Shown here piece by piece: positions 1 through 8,617 of a stretch of DNA of 64,000 bases (position 1 is its first letter; every line of letters begins with the position of its first letter). The translations under genes and the position numbers were made by a program. The notes beneath the pieces are model-generated. The model saw only the letters and a list, made by a program, of their open reading frames with translations. It did no database searches and was not told where the DNA came from. This DNA is from Curtobacterium flaccumfaciens pv. betae (lineage in GTDB: Bacteria > Actinomycetota > Actinomycetes > Actinomycetales > Microbacteriaceae). The DNA lies in NCBI RefSeq assembly GCF_026241855.1, contig NZ_JAPJDC010000001.1:1488001-1552000 (forward strand), read 5' to 3'.

Positions 1-2
1 CC

Positions 3-839
3 CTCGTGTCGCCGCCGCAGCGCGACCACGGCGGCGCGGTGCACCCGACGATCCTCGCGGCGGCGGGGCTGCTCGGCGTCGACGAGGTCTACGCGATGGG
101 CGGTGCCGGAGCCGTCGGCGCGCTGACGTACGGCGTCGCCGAGATCGACCTCGAGCCGGTCGACCTGGTCACCGGTCCGGGCAACAACTACGTCGCCGCG
201 GCCAAGCGTCTGGTGCGCGGGGTGGTGGGCATCGACTCCGAGGCCGGGGCGACCGAGATCCTCGTGATCGCGGACGACACCGCCGACGCCGGGTTCGTGG
301 CCGCCGACCTCATCAGCCAGGCCGAGCACGACGAGCAGGCCGGCAGTGTGCTGGTGACGACGTCCGCGGCGTTCGCCGACGCGGTCGAGGCCGCCATCCC
401 GGAACGCACGGCGGTGCTCGGGACGGCTGCGCGCCTCCAGGCCGCCCTGGACGGACCGCAGTCCGCGATCGTCCTGGTGGACTCCCTGACCGACGCGGCG
501 ACCGTGAGCAACGCGTACGGGCCGGAGCACCTCGAGATCCAGACGGTCAACGACGACGCGGTGCTGGCCGACATCGACGCCGCCGGTGCGGTGTTCGTCG
601 GGCCGAGCACGCCGGTGAGCCTGGGGGACTACCTGGCCGGGTCGAACCACGTGCTGCCGACCGGCGGCCAGGCCCGGTTCGGGTCCGGGCTGTCAGCGTC
701 GACGTTCCTGCGGCCCCAGCAGATCGTGCGGTACACGCCCGAGGCCCTGGCCGAGGTCGCGCCGCACATCGTCGCGCTGTCCACCGAGGAGCAGCTCCCC
801 GCGCACGGGGCCGCCGTGACGGAGCGCACGAACCGATAG
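3..839 (+). CDS. hisD: Histidinol dehydrogenase, 3' part
   Basis: C-terminal ~278 residues of HisD, the zinc- and NAD-dependent enzyme that oxidises L-histidinol to L-histidine in the last two steps of histidine synthesis. The gene enters from the left edge, so the start and N-terminal region are missing; the GTG near position 6 is internal. Recognisable family segments are [12 protein letters not shown] near the start, the ISQAEHDE metal/catalytic segment, YGPEHLEI, and [15 protein letters not shown] followed by [14 protein letters not shown]. It stops 13 nt before nrdR on the same strand, so the two are probably co-transcribed. Confidence 0.97.
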   Translation, partial: LVSPPQRDHGGAVHPTILAAAGLLGVDEVYAMGGAGAVGALTYGVAEIDLEPVDLVTGPGNNYVAAAKRLVRGVVGIDSEAGATEILVIADDTADAGFVAADLISQAEHDEQAGSVLVTTSAAFADAVEAAIPERTAVLGTAARLQAALDGPQSAIVLVDSLTDAATVSNAYGPEHLEIQTVNDDAVLADIDAAGAVFVGPSTPVSLGDYLAGSNHVLPTGGQARFGSGLSASTFLRPQQIVRYTPEALAEVAPHIVALSTEEQLPAHGAAVTERTNR

Positions 840-852
840 CCTGGGGAACGAC

Positions 853-1353
853 ATGTTCTGCCCCTTCTGCCGCCACCCGGACTCCCGCGTCGTCGACTCA
901 CGGACGAGCGACGACGGAACCTCCATCCGCCGCCGTCGTCAGTGCCCCAACTGCGGTCGACGGTTCTCGACCACCGAGACCGCATCGCTCAACGTCGTGA
1001 AGCGCAACGGTGTCACCGAGCCGTTCAGCCGCGACAAGATCGTCTCCGGCGTGCGCAAGGCGTGCCAGGGGCGCCCGGTCACCGACGGTGACCTGGCCGT
1101 GCTCGCGCAGCGCGTCGAGGAGACCGTCCGGTCCTCCGGATCCAGCCAGATCGACGCGAACGACATCGGCCTCGCGATCCTCGCGCCCCTTCGTGAGCTC
1201 GACGAGGTCGCCTACCTGCGGTTCGCGAGCGTCTACCAGGCGTTCGACTCGCTCGAGGACTTCGAGGACGCCATCGGCCAGCTCCGCCGCGACCACCACG
1301 GGGCGTCCGACACGGCCGCCGGGTCGTCCGCACCGTCCGGCACGCGCGCGTGA
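853..1353 (+). CDS. nrdR: Transcriptional repressor NrdR
   Basis: 166-residue NrdR, the zinc-ribbon/ATP-cone repressor of ribonucleotide reductase genes. The N-terminal zinc ribbon is intact, with Cys3, Cys6, Cys31 and Cys34 and an RRRRQCPNC stretch between the pairs. An ATP-cone domain that senses ATP/dATP follows from about residue 47 ([16 protein letters not shown]). Length is slightly above the usual 150-160 because of an Ala/Ser/Gly tail. The ATG follows a GGGGA ribosome-binding site. The stop overlaps the pyrD GTG by 4 bp, implying translational coupling. Whether it controls nrd genes elsewhere cannot be seen here. Confidence 0.97.
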   Translation: MFCPFCRHPDSRVVDSRTSDDGTSIRRRRQCPNCGRRFSTTETASLNVVKRNGVTEPFSRDKIVSGVRKACQGRPVTDGDLAVLAQRVEETVRSSGSSQIDANDIGLAILAPLRELDEVAYLRFASVYQAFDSLEDFEDAIGQLRRDHHGASDTAAGSSAPSGTRA

Positions 1354-2426
1354 GCGGCATCGCCGAACGGATCGTGCGCGGTGGCTACCGCGTCGTGTTC
1401 CGTTCCGTGTTCGCGAACATGGACCCGGAGCGCGCCCACCACCTGGCGTTCGCCGTCATCGCGGGGCTGCCCCGCGTGCCGTTCCTGAGCGGCGTCGTCG
1501 AGCGGTACTGCCGTCCCGCGGCGGCCGACGGCGTCACCACGATGGGCATCCACTTCCCGTCGCGCTTCGGCCTGGCCGCCGGGTTCGACAAGGACGCCCG
1601 CGGCATCGCCGGTCTCGGCCTGCTCGGCTTCGGCCACGTCGAGGTCGGCACCATCACCGCCAAGCCGCAGCCCGGCAACGAGCGCCCGCGCCTGTTCCGG
1701 CTGATCGGCGACCGCGCCCTGATCAACCGCATGGGCTTCAACAACCACGGCGCCGCTGCGGCCGCCCGACGCCTCGAGCGCGCCCGCCGCAACCCCGGCC
1801 GACCGGTCATCGGCGTGAACATCGGCAAGAGCCGGGTCGTCTCCGTCGAGGACGCCATCGACGACTACCTCGAGTCCACCCGTCGGCTCGCGACGTTCGC
1901 GGACTACCTGGCGGTCAACGTCAGCTCGCCGAACACGCCCGGCCTGCGCGGGCTGCAGGAACTGGACCAGCTCCGACCGCTGCTGTCCGCGGTGCGTGAC
2001 GCCGCCGGCCGGACGCCGGTGCTCGTCAAGATCGCACCGGACCTGACCGACGAGCAGATCGACGCGATCGCGGGCCTCGCGGTCGAGCTCGGACTGTCCG
2101 GGGTGATCGCCAACAACACGACGATCTCCCGTGAGGGCCTGACGGCCGATCCGTCCGACGTCGAGGCGATGGGTGCCGGGGGCCTCTCCGGTGCGCCGGT
2201 CGCCGCCCGCTCGCTCGAGGTCCTGCGTCGCGTCCGCGCCGCGGTGCCCGCCGACTTCTGCGTCATCGCCGTCGGTGGTGTGACCACCGAGCAGGACGTG
2301 CAGGATCGCATCGACGCCGGGGCCACGCTCGTGCAGGGCTACACGGCGTTCCTCTACGAGGGACCGACCTGGGCCGCGCGCATCAACCGGCTGCGCCGAC
2401 GGCGGCTGCGTCGCGCCGCGCGGTAG
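1350..2426 (+). CDS. pyrD: Quinone-dependent dihydroorotate dehydrogenase (class 2)
   Basis: 358-residue class 2 DHODH, a membrane-associated FMN enzyme that oxidises dihydroorotate to orotate in pyrimidine synthesis and passes electrons to quinone. An N-terminal helical extension (residues 1-45) typical of the quinone-linked class precedes the barrel. Visible motifs are [15 protein letters not shown] (FMN site), [23 protein letters not shown] with the class 2 catalytic serine, VKIAPDLTD and VIAVGGV near the C-terminus. The GTG start overlaps the nrdR stop. A strong hairpin lies 12 nt past the stop. The C-terminus is Arg-rich ([10 protein letters not shown]). Confidence 0.97.
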   Translation: MSGIAERIVRGGYRVVFRSVFANMDPERAHHLAFAVIAGLPRVPFLSGVVERYCRPAAADGVTTMGIHFPSRFGLAAGFDKDARGIAGLGLLGFGHVEVGTITAKPQPGNERPRLFRLIGDRALINRMGFNNHGAAAAARRLERARRNPGRPVIGVNIGKSRVVSVEDAIDDYLESTRRLATFADYLAVNVSSPNTPGLRGLQELDQLRPLLSAVRDAAGRTPVLVKIAPDLTDEQIDAIAGLAVELGLSGVIANNTTISREGLTADPSDVEAMGAGGLSGAPVAARSLEVLRRVRAAVPADFCVIAVGGVTTEQDVQDRIDAGATLVQGYTAFLYEGPTWAARINRLRRRRLRRAAR

Positions 2427-2438
2427 ACGCGACCACCT

Positions 2439-2486
2439 GACGGACCGGAGGCCCGTGGCGACACCGCCACGGGCCTCCGGTCCGTC
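2439..2486 (+). terminator. Perfect 22-bp hairpin after pyrD
   Basis: Inverted repeat with arms 2439-2460 and 2465-2486 and a 4-nt ACAC loop, perfectly complementary. There is no T-run after it, as is common for actinobacterial terminators. Its core (GGAGGCCCG/CGGGCCTCC) resembles the hairpins after zwf and after the FtsX-type permease. Confidence 0.75.
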
Positions 2487-2505
2487 GTGTGGGTGCGCTC
2501 ACGGC

Positions 2506-2523
2506 CGCTTCGTGAGCAGGAAT
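2506..2523 (+). repeat. Single copy of the CGCTTCGTGAGCAG repeat word
   Basis: The 14-mer CGCTTCGTGAGCAG at 2506-2519, followed by NAATGG, recurs at 30707 and, inverted, at 30756-30769. Here it lies between two hairpins in the pyrD/DUF3043 intergenic region. Its function is unknown; it may belong to a dispersed intergenic repeat family. Confidence 0.45.
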
Positions 2524-2535
2524 GGGGGAGCGGGA

Positions 2536-2577
2536 ACGACGAAGCGCCGCCCGGCAGGCCGGGCGGCGCTTCGTCGT
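2536..2577. terminator. 19-bp hairpin between convergent pyrD and the DUF3043 gene
   Basis: Arms 2536-2554 and 2559-2577 are perfectly complementary with a CAGG loop. It sits just past the 3' end of the minus-strand DUF3043 gene and would serve that gene, or both directions. Confidence 0.7.
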
Positions 2578-2587
2578 GTGCGTGTGG

Positions 2588-3163
2588 CTAGAGGGTGGGG
2601 TACTGCCCACGCCGGACCTGGGGCTTCGGCAGCCGCAGGAAGCGCAGCTGCCACGCCCGCGTGAGGATGTAGAGGAACGTGCCGCGCTGGAGCTCGCCGA
2701 ACTTGGCGGTGAGCTTGCGGCGGAGCGACAGCCACAGCACCACGCAGTCGATGATGAACAGCGCCACGAACGCCCACACCAGCAGGAGCGAGTAGGACGC
2801 GATCACGGTCTGCGCGGCCGCGAACCCGACGATCAGGAACAGCACGAGCACGGGCATCATGACCTCGCCGACGTTCCAGCGGGCGTCGATCCAGTCGCGG
2901 ACGAAGCGTCGCTGCTCACCGCGGTCCTTCGCCGGCAGGTAGCGCTCCTCGCCGTTGGCCATGCCGACCCGGGCACGCTCGCGCTCCGAGTTGAGACGTG
3001 CGCGCGCAGCCTTCTTGTCGACCGGCGTGTTGCCGACGAGGGGGCGGCGGTTCGCTGCCTCTCGCTCGCGGCGGGACGGCGTGGGGCGGCCCTTGCCCTG
3101 CTCGAGGAGCTCGGCCTCGGTCGGGTTGACGGTCGTGTTGGTCTTGGGGGCTGCCTTCGCCAC
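2588..3163 (-). CDS. DUF3043 family membrane protein
   Basis: 191-residue protein of the actinobacterial DUF3043 family; biochemical role unknown. A charged, disordered N-terminal half (about residues 1-95, rich in Lys/Arg/Glu, with PTPSRREREAANRRPLVG) is followed by two closely spaced membrane segments at about 101-147. A basic C-terminal tail ends in LPKPQVRRGQYPTL. It starts with GTG after an AGGAA ribosome-binding site and is transcribed divergently from the M20 peptidase gene 52 nt away. The two -10 boxes overlap. No partner suggests a function. Confidence 0.85.
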   Translation of the reverse strand: MAKAAPKTNTTVNPTEAELLEQGKGRPTPSRREREAANRRPLVGNTPVDKKAARARLNSERERARVGMANGEERYLPAKDRGEQRRFVRDWIDARWNVGEVMMPVLVLFLIVGFAAAQTVIASYSLLLVWAFVALFIIDCVVLWLSLRRKLTAKFGELQRGTFLYILTRAWQLRFLRLPKPQVRRGQYPTL

Positions 3164-3202
3164 GGTGCGTTCCTAACGGCGGTGTGCGTGCGGGATCTCC
3201 TC

Positions 3203-3210
3203 TAGATTAC
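3203..3210. promoter_or_regulatory. Overlapping divergent -10 boxes (TAGATT / TAATCT)
   Basis: TCTAGATTA reads as TAGATT (3203-3208) on the plus strand, 7 nt before the ATG of the M20 peptidase (leaderless arrangement). It reads as TAATCT (3210-3205) on the minus strand, about 42 nt before the DUF3043 GTG. RNA polymerase could not occupy both at once, so the pair may be mutually exclusive. Confidence 0.5.
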
Positions 3211-3215
3211 CGGGC

Positions 3216-4667
3216 ATGACCGACAGCGAACAGCACAGCCCCGCGACCGACCCCGCGCTCCTCGACGCCCTGCGCGAACACGTGCAGGGGGCACTGCCCA
3301 CGACGATCGCCGACCTGTCCGCGCTGGTGCGCCTGCCGTCGGTGTCCTGGTCGGCCTTCGACCCGGCGAACGTGCGCGCGAGTGCCGAGGCCGTCGCGGA
3401 CCTCGCCCGGTCCACCGGGGTGTTCGGCGCGGACGACGTCCGGATCGTGCGGTCGGCGGTGTCCGGCTCGACGGCCGACGTCGCCGAGGCCGACGCCGAG
3501 ACCGAGCTCGGCCAGCCCGCGGTGCTCGCGGTGCGCCCGGCGCGGAACGGCAAGCCGACGGTGATGCTCTACGCCCACCACGACGTGCAGCCGCAGGGCG
3601 ACGAGGCCCTGTGGGAGACGCCGCCGTTCGAGCCGACCCTGCGCGGTGACCGCCTGTACGGCCGCGGCGCCTCGGACGACAAGGCCGGCGTGATGACGCA
3701 CATCGCGTCGCTCCGCGCGGTGCACGCCCAGTTCGGCGACGACCTCGACCTGGGGATCGTGCTGTTCGTCGAGGGCGAGGAGGAGTTCGGCTCCCGCTCG
3801 TTCCGCACGTTCCTGCGCGAGCAGAAGGAGCACCTCGCCGCCGACGTCATCGTCGTGGCGGACAGCGACAACTGGTCGACCGAGGTGCCGTCGATCACGG
3901 TCTCCCTGCGCGGCAACGTCACCTTCAAGCTCACCCTGACCACGCTCGAGCACGCCAGCCACAGCGGCATGTTCGGGGGAGCGGCCCCGGACGCGATGAT
4001 CCCGATGGTGCGGCTGCTCGCCTCGCTGCACGACGCCGACGGCTCGGTCGCCGTCGACGGGCTGACCTCGTACGAGGCCGACGTGCCGGAGCGCACCGAG
4101 GACGAACTCGCCGTCGACGCCGCGCTCGTGTCCGGTGTGCGCCCGATCGGCACCGGCGCCGTGCTGTCCCGCATGTGGTTCCAGCCGTCGATCACGGTGA
4201 CCGGCATGGACGTGCCGAGCGTCGCGAACGCCTCGAACACCCTGCTGCCCACGGTCTCGGCACGGGTGTCGGTCCGCGTCGCCCCCGGCCAGGACGCCCG
4301 GCAGGCGTCCGCGGCCGTCGAGCGCCACCTGCGCGAGCACGTCCCGTTCGGTGCACGGATGGAGATCACCGAGCCGGACAGCGGCGACGGGTTCCTCGTC
4401 GACACCGCTGGCTGGGCCGTCCAGGAGGCCCGCACGGCGATGCGCGAGGGGTGGGGCGCCGAGGCGGTCGAGCAGGGAATCGGCGGGTCGATCCCGTTCG
4501 TGTCCGACCTCGCCGCGGAGTTCCCGGACGCGCAGATCCTGGTCACCGGCGTCGAGGACCCGGACACCCGTGCGCACAGCCCGAACGAGTCACAGCACCT
4601 CGGTGTCCTGCACCGTGCCATCGCGTCGGAGACGATCCTGCTCGCCAGGCTCGCGACGCGCAGCTGA
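3216..4667 (+). CDS. M20-family dipeptidase
   Basis: 483-residue metallopeptidase of the M20 (ArgE/DapE/CPG2) group, likely a cytosolic dipeptidase with two zinc ions. Metal-site motifs are in order: AHHDVQPQG (about 120-128), YGRGASDDKAG (about 147-157), the catalytic EGEEEFGS pair (about 187-194), and a late His in EDPDTRAHSPNESQH. An insert between catalytic halves (TVSLRGNVTFKLTL onward) is the usual dimerisation domain. The ATG at 3216 lies 7 nt after a -10 box, suggesting a leaderless message. The true substrate cannot be read from the sequence. Confidence 0.9.
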   Translation: MTDSEQHSPATDPALLDALREHVQGALPTTIADLSALVRLPSVSWSAFDPANVRASAEAVADLARSTGVFGADDVRIVRSAVSGSTADVAEADAETELGQPAVLAVRPARNGKPTVMLYAHHDVQPQGDEALWETPPFEPTLRGDRLYGRGASDDKAGVMTHIASLRAVHAQFGDDLDLGIVLFVEGEEEFGSRSFRTFLREQKEHLAADVIVVADSDNWSTEVPSITVSLRGNVTFKLTLTTLEHASHSGMFGGAAPDAMIPMVRLLASLHDADGSVAVDGLTSYEADVPERTEDELAVDAALVSGVRPIGTGAVLSRMWFQPSITVTGMDVPSVANASNTLLPTVSARVSVRVAPGQDARQASAAVERHLREHVPFGARMEITEPDSGDGFLVDTAGWAVQEARTAMREGWGAEAVEQGIGGSIPFVSDLAAEFPDAQILVTGVEDPDTRAHSPNESQHLGVLHRAIASETILLARLATRS

Positions 4668-4674
4668 GGGTGCT

Positions 4675-4680
4675 TACAAT
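4675..4680 (+). promoter_or_regulatory. -10 box for erpA
   Basis: TACAAT lies 45 nt before the erpA ATG. The leader carries a good ribosome-binding site (GGAGGGAGA) about 8 nt before the start. No clear -35 element is visible. Confidence 0.45.
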
Positions 4681-4725
4681 CGACGCCAGGCGCGGTGACC
4701 AGCACCGCCCGGAGGGAGACGCGCG

Positions 4726-5094
4726 ATGAGCGACACCATCACCGAAGCACCGGCGACCGAAACGCAGTCGCACGGCGTCCTCCTGAGCGACGCCGCTGCC
4801 GGCAAGGTGGCGAGCCTGCTCGAGCAGGAGGGCCGCGACGACCTGCGCCTGCGCCTCGCCGTCCAGCCCGGTGGCTGCTCGGGCCTGATCTACCAGCTGT
4901 ACTTCGACGAGCGTCTGCTCGACGGTGACGTCACCGCCGAGTTCGACGGGGTCGAGGTCGTCGTCGACAAGATGAGCGTCCCGTACCTCGACGGCGCGAC
5001 GATCGACTTCGAGGACACGATCCAGAAGCAGGGCTTCACGATCGACAACCCGAACGCGCAGGGCAGCTGCGCCTGTGGTGACAGCTTCCACTGA
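4726..5094 (+). CDS. erpA: Iron-sulfur cluster insertion protein ErpA (HesB/IscA type)
   Basis: 122-residue A-type carrier that passes Fe-S clusters to apo-enzymes. The three conserved cysteines are present: Cys51 in QPGGCSGLIY, and Cys115/Cys117 in the C-terminal GSCACGDSFH. Length fits the family with a 15-20 residue N-terminal extension. It has its own promoter-like TACAAT and a strong ribosome-binding site. It is a monocistronic unit closed by a hairpin at 5112-5152, upstream of the cytochrome c oxidase genes. The choice of erpA over iscA rests on actinobacterial usage. Confidence 0.93.
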   Translation: MSDTITEAPATETQSHGVLLSDAAAGKVASLLEQEGRDDLRLRLAVQPGGCSGLIYQLYFDERLLDGDVTAEFDGVEVVVDKMSVPYLDGATIDFEDTIQKQGFTIDNPNAQGSCACGDSFH

Positions 5095-5111
5095 TCACCA
5101 GCGATCCGACA

Positions 5112-5152
5112 CGCGAGCGGGGAGCGACCGGAACGGTCGCTCCCCGCTCGCG
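5112..5152 (+). terminator. 18-bp hairpin after erpA
   Basis: Perfect arms 5112-5129 and 5135-5152 with a GGAAC loop, 18 nt past the erpA stop. Confidence 0.8.
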
Positions 5153-5272
5153 TTCGTGTGGCCGGACGTGGCGCGCCGGGGCGCGGCGTGACCGGGCGAA
5201 ATGGTGCCCGCCGACGTGCGGATCGAGGCCAGAACCGTGTCGTGTGTGCGCGAGCGGTACCGAGCTGCGAGT

Positions 5273-5278
5273 AAGCTA
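5273..5278 (+). promoter_or_regulatory. Probable promoter of the cta operon
   Basis: A TAAGCT/TAGGAG segment (about 5273-5282) is the best -10 candidate before ctaC. It would give a roughly 100-nt leader ending in the GAGAGG ribosome-binding site at about 5379-5383. No confident -35. The rest of 5153-5387 holds nothing I can name. Confidence 0.35.
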
Positions 5279-5387
5279 GGAGTGTTCCAATCAAGCTGGG
5301 AGCCAGCCATGCGCCGCCTTCGTGCGGCTCGCCGTCGGACTCGACGGGCTGACCTCCTGAAGCTCACGTCTTTTGCGAGAGGTAACA

Positions 5388-6290
5388 GTGCGTTCGAATC
5401 GCCGTATACGTTGGGCGGCCGTCCCGGTGGCCGTCGGTCTGGTCATCGCACTGGCTGGCTGCACGCAGCAGCAGATGAACGGATGGCTCCCCGGCACGGA
5501 GGAGACGAAGAACGTCACCAACCACACGAGCCGCATCGTCGGCCTGTGGACCACCAGCTGGGTCGTTCTGCTCGCCGTCGGTCTCATCGTGTGGGGCCTG
5601 ATCATCTGGGCAGCGATCGTCTACCGCCGCCGGAAGGGCCAGACCGGCCTGCCCGTGCAGATGCGGTACAACATGCCGCTCGAGATCTTCTACACGATCG
5701 TGCCGCTGATCCTGGTGCTGGGCTTCTTCGCCTTCACCGCGAAGGACCAGGCCGCGATCGAGAAGCCCTTCGCCGACCCCGACGCCACCGTGCACGTGTA
5801 CGGCAAGCGCTGGGCGTGGGACTTCAACTACATCAACAAGGACAACCCCGAAGAGAGCGTCTACTACCAGGGCATCCAGGCCCAGGAAGAAGAGAACGCC
5901 AACGGGGCGATCGACGAGTCGCAGCTGCCGACCCTCTACCTGCCGAAGGGCAAGAAGGTCGCGATCGAGCTCTCCTCGCGCGACGTCGACCACTCCTTCT
6001 GGGTCATCGACTTCCTCTACAAGAAGGACATGCTCCCGGGCAAGACCAACTGGGAGTACTTCATCCCGGAGAAGCTCGGCACGTACCAGGGCAAGTGCGC
6101 GGAGCTCTGCGGTGAGTACCACTCGCTGATGCTCTTCCAGGTGAAGGTCGTCACGCCGGCGCAGTACCAGGACTACCTCGACACCCTGAAGGACCAGGGC
6201 AAGGTCGGTCTGCTCGGTGACGAGTACAACACCAACACCAACGAACCGAACAACAAGGCGCCGGTCGAGGCGTCCAGCGAGAACAAGTAG
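5388..6290 (+). CDS. ctaC: Cytochrome c oxidase subunit II (lipoprotein)
   Basis: 300-residue subunit II of the aa3-type terminal oxidase, which holds the CuA centre that receives electrons. I chose the GTG at 5388, preceded by GAGAGG, over the TTG 15 nt upstream. This start gives a signal peptide ending in a lipobox LAGC, so the mature protein would be a lipid-anchored Cys. Two membrane helices follow (about 45-75 and 90-112), then a periplasmic cupredoxin domain. The CuA ligands are in DVDHSFWV and [14 protein letters not shown]. It is followed by ctaD after 11 nt. Confidence 0.95.
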   Translation: MRSNRRIRWAAVPVAVGLVIALAGCTQQQMNGWLPGTEETKNVTNHTSRIVGLWTTSWVVLLAVGLIVWGLIIWAAIVYRRRKGQTGLPVQMRYNMPLEIFYTIVPLILVLGFFAFTAKDQAAIEKPFADPDATVHVYGKRWAWDFNYINKDNPEESVYYQGIQAQEEENANGAIDESQLPTLYLPKGKKVAIELSSRDVDHSFWVIDFLYKKDMLPGKTNWEYFIPEKLGTYQGKCAELCGEYHSLMLFQVKVVTPAQYQDYLDTLKDQGKVGLLGDEYNTNTNEPNNKAPVEASSENK

Positions 6291-6301
6291 GGGCTCGTCA
6301 G

Positions 6302-8038
6302 ATGACAACGTCACTCGTCGGCCAACCGACCCAGACCTCGTCGCCGGACTTCCAGGCGTCGAAGGTGGGTCGGAAGGGCAACATCGTCGTTCGGTGGATC
6401 ACCTCCACCGACCACAAGACCATCGGGTACATGTACCTGATCGCGTCGTTCATCTTCTTCCTGCTCGCAGGTGTGATGGCGCTCGTGATCCGTGCCCAGC
6501 TCTTCGAACCCGGCCTGCACGTGGTCGCGACGAAGGAGCAGTACAACCAGCTGTTCACGATGCACGGCACGATCATGCTGCTGATGTTCGCGACGCCGCT
6601 GTTCTCGGGCTTCGCGAACGCGATCATGCCGCTCCAGATCGGCGCGCCGGACGTCGCCTTCCCGCGACTCAACGGCTTCGCCTTCTGGCTCTACCTGTTC
6701 GGCTCGCTCATCGCGGTCGGCGGCTTCCTCACCCCGCAGGGCGCTGCCTCGTTCGGGTGGTTCGCCTACGCGCCACTGAGTGACACGACGTTCACACCAG
6801 GGCTCGGCGGCACACTCTGGGTCTTCGGGCTCGGCATGACCGGCTTCTCGACGATCCTCGGCGCGGTGAACTTCATCACCACGATCATCACGATGCGTGC
6901 CCCGGGTCTGACCATGTTCCGCATGTCGATCTTCACGTGGAACACCCTCGTGACGGCGCTCCTCGTCCTGATGGCCTTCCCGGTCCTCGCGACGGCGCTC
7001 TTCGGCCTCGGGCTCGACCGCGTGTTCGACGCACAGATCTTCAACCCGGCCAACGGCGGGGCTCTGCTCTGGCAGCACCTGTTCTGGTTCTTCGGGCACC
7101 CCGAGGTCTACATCATCGCGCTGCCGTTCTTCGGCATCGTCTCCGAGGTCTTCCCGGTGTTCAGCCGCAAGCCGATCTTCGGGTACAAGACCCTGGTCTA
7201 CGCGACGATCTCCATCGCGGCCCTCTCGGTCACGGTGTGGGCGCACCACATGTACGTCACCGGTGGCGTCCTGCTCCCGTGGTTCTCGCTCATGACGATG
7301 CTCATCGCGGTCCCGACCGGCGTGAAGATCTTCAACTGGGTCGGCACCATGTGGCGCGGTTCGGTCACGTTCGAGACCCCGCTCCTCTGGGCCCTCGGCT
7401 TCCTCATCACGTTCACCTTCGGTGGTCTCACCGGCGTGATCCTGGCGTCGCCGCCGCTCGACTTCCACGTGTCCGACTCGTACTTCGTCGTGGCGCACTT
7501 CCACTACGTGGTCTTCGGCACCGTCGTCTTCGCGATGTTCTCCGGCTTCTACTTCTGGTGGCCGAAGTGGACCGGCAAGATGCTCAACGAGCGTCTCGGC
7601 AAGATCCACTTCTGGCTCCTGTTCATCGGGTTCCACACGACGTTCCTCATCCAGCACTGGCTGGGCGTCATCGGCATGCCGCGTCGGTACGCGACGTACC
7701 TGCCGAACGACGGCTTCACCTGGATGAACCAGCTGTCGACGATCGGCTCGATGATCCTCGCGATCTCGTTCCTGCCGTTCATCTTCAACGTCTACGTGAC
7801 CGCCCGGAACGCACCGAAGGTCGCCGTGAACGACCCGTGGGGCTACGGCCGCTCGCTCGAGTGGGCGACCTCCTGCCCGCCGCCGCGCCACAACTTCACG
7901 TCGATCCCGCGTATCCGTTCGGAGTCCCCGGCCTTCGACCTGAACCACCCCGAGGCCGGTGTGCCGATCGGTGTGGGTCCCGCGAAGGACGCCCCCGATG
8001 CCCCGACCTACGACGCCGCGAAGGGCGAGGTGAAGTAA
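6302..8038 (+). CDS. ctaD: Cytochrome c oxidase subunit I
   Basis: 578-residue catalytic subunit with about 12 membrane helices, carrying low-spin haem a and the haem a3-CuB centre that reduces O2. Key segments are [10 protein letters not shown] (haem a His), [10 protein letters not shown] (CuB His and the cross-linked Tyr), VWAHHMY (CuB His pair) and [10 protein letters not shown] (haem a3 and haem a His). The C-terminal tail after the last helix is hydrophilic. It lies in the ctaC-ctaD-ctaF unit. Subunit III (ctaE) and the qcr genes are not in this window. Confidence 0.98.
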   Translation: MTTSLVGQPTQTSSPDFQASKVGRKGNIVVRWITSTDHKTIGYMYLIASFIFFLLAGVMALVIRAQLFEPGLHVVATKEQYNQLFTMHGTIMLLMFATPLFSGFANAIMPLQIGAPDVAFPRLNGFAFWLYLFGSLIAVGGFLTPQGAASFGWFAYAPLSDTTFTPGLGGTLWVFGLGMTGFSTILGAVNFITTIITMRAPGLTMFRMSIFTWNTLVTALLVLMAFPVLATALFGLGLDRVFDAQIFNPANGGALLWQHLFWFFGHPEVYIIALPFFGIVSEVFPVFSRKPIFGYKTLVYATISIAALSVTVWAHHMYVTGGVLLPWFSLMTMLIAVPTGVKIFNWVGTMWRGSVTFETPLLWALGFLITFTFGGLTGVILASPPLDFHVSDSYFVVAHFHYVVFGTVVFAMFSGFYFWWPKWTGKMLNERLGKIHFWLLFIGFHTTFLIQHWLGVIGMPRRYATYLPNDGFTWMNQLSTIGSMILAISFLPFIFNVYVTARNAPKVAVNDPWGYGRSLEWATSCPPPRHNFTSIPRIRSESPAFDLNHPEAGVPIGVGPAKDAPDAPTYDAAKGEVK

Positions 8039-8042
8039 CGCC

Positions 8043-8459
8043 ATGCGCGCGAACACCAACCTGTTCTGGATCCTCTTCGGGTTCTTCATCCTGGCGGACG
8101 CCGCCTACACCATCTGGGCGCTGATCTACTACGGCGAGCCCGAGTGGGTGGGCACCGTGGCGATCGGCCTGACCGGCCTGATGTCGGCGTTCATCGCCTT
8201 CTACCTTGGCAAGGTCATGTCGTCCCAGGGCGGGGTCCTGCCCGAGGACCGTCCCGACGCCAACATCGAGGACGGCGACGCCGAGCTCGGGCACTTCAGC
8301 CCGTGGTCGTGGTGGCCCATCCTGCTGGCCGCCGCGGTCGCCGTCTGCTTCCTCGGCGTGGCCGCCGGCCTGTGGATCGTCCCGATCGGGCTCGTCCTCG
8401 TGGCGATCACCCTGGTCGGCTGGGTCTACGAGTACTACCGCGGCAACTTCGGGCACTGA
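8043..8459 (+). CDS. ctaF: Cytochrome c oxidase subunit IV (actinobacterial type)
   Basis: 138-residue actinobacterial subunit IV. Four membrane segments are visible (about 3-30, 38-58, 88-108 and 109-128) and there is no cofactor motif. It probably stabilises subunits I and III. It begins 4 nt after ctaD and ends the operon, followed by a 16-bp hairpin. Ending in EYYRGNFGH is typical of the family. Confidence 0.92.
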   Translation: MRANTNLFWILFGFFILADAAYTIWALIYYGEPEWVGTVAIGLTGLMSAFIAFYLGKVMSSQGGVLPEDRPDANIEDGDAELGHFSPWSWWPILLAAAVAVCFLGVAAGLWIVPIGLVLVAITLVGWVYEYYRGNFGH

Positions 8460-8481
8460 CCCGGCGCTGCAGCGCACCTGA

Positions 8482-8518
8482 CACTTCGGGCGGCACCAGA
8501 ACGGTGCCGCCCGAAGTG
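8482..8518 (+). terminator. 16-bp hairpin after ctaF
   Basis: Perfect arms 8482-8497 and 8503-8518 with loop AGAAC, 22 nt past the ctaF stop. Confidence 0.8.
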
Positions 8519-8617
8519 CGTCCAGGAGACGAACTCCGGTCCCGATCCGGAACAAACGGGCCCGCCCGCGACTTGACTGGAGCGGACCTCCCACCACAGC
8601 GAAAGGAGTCACCTCAG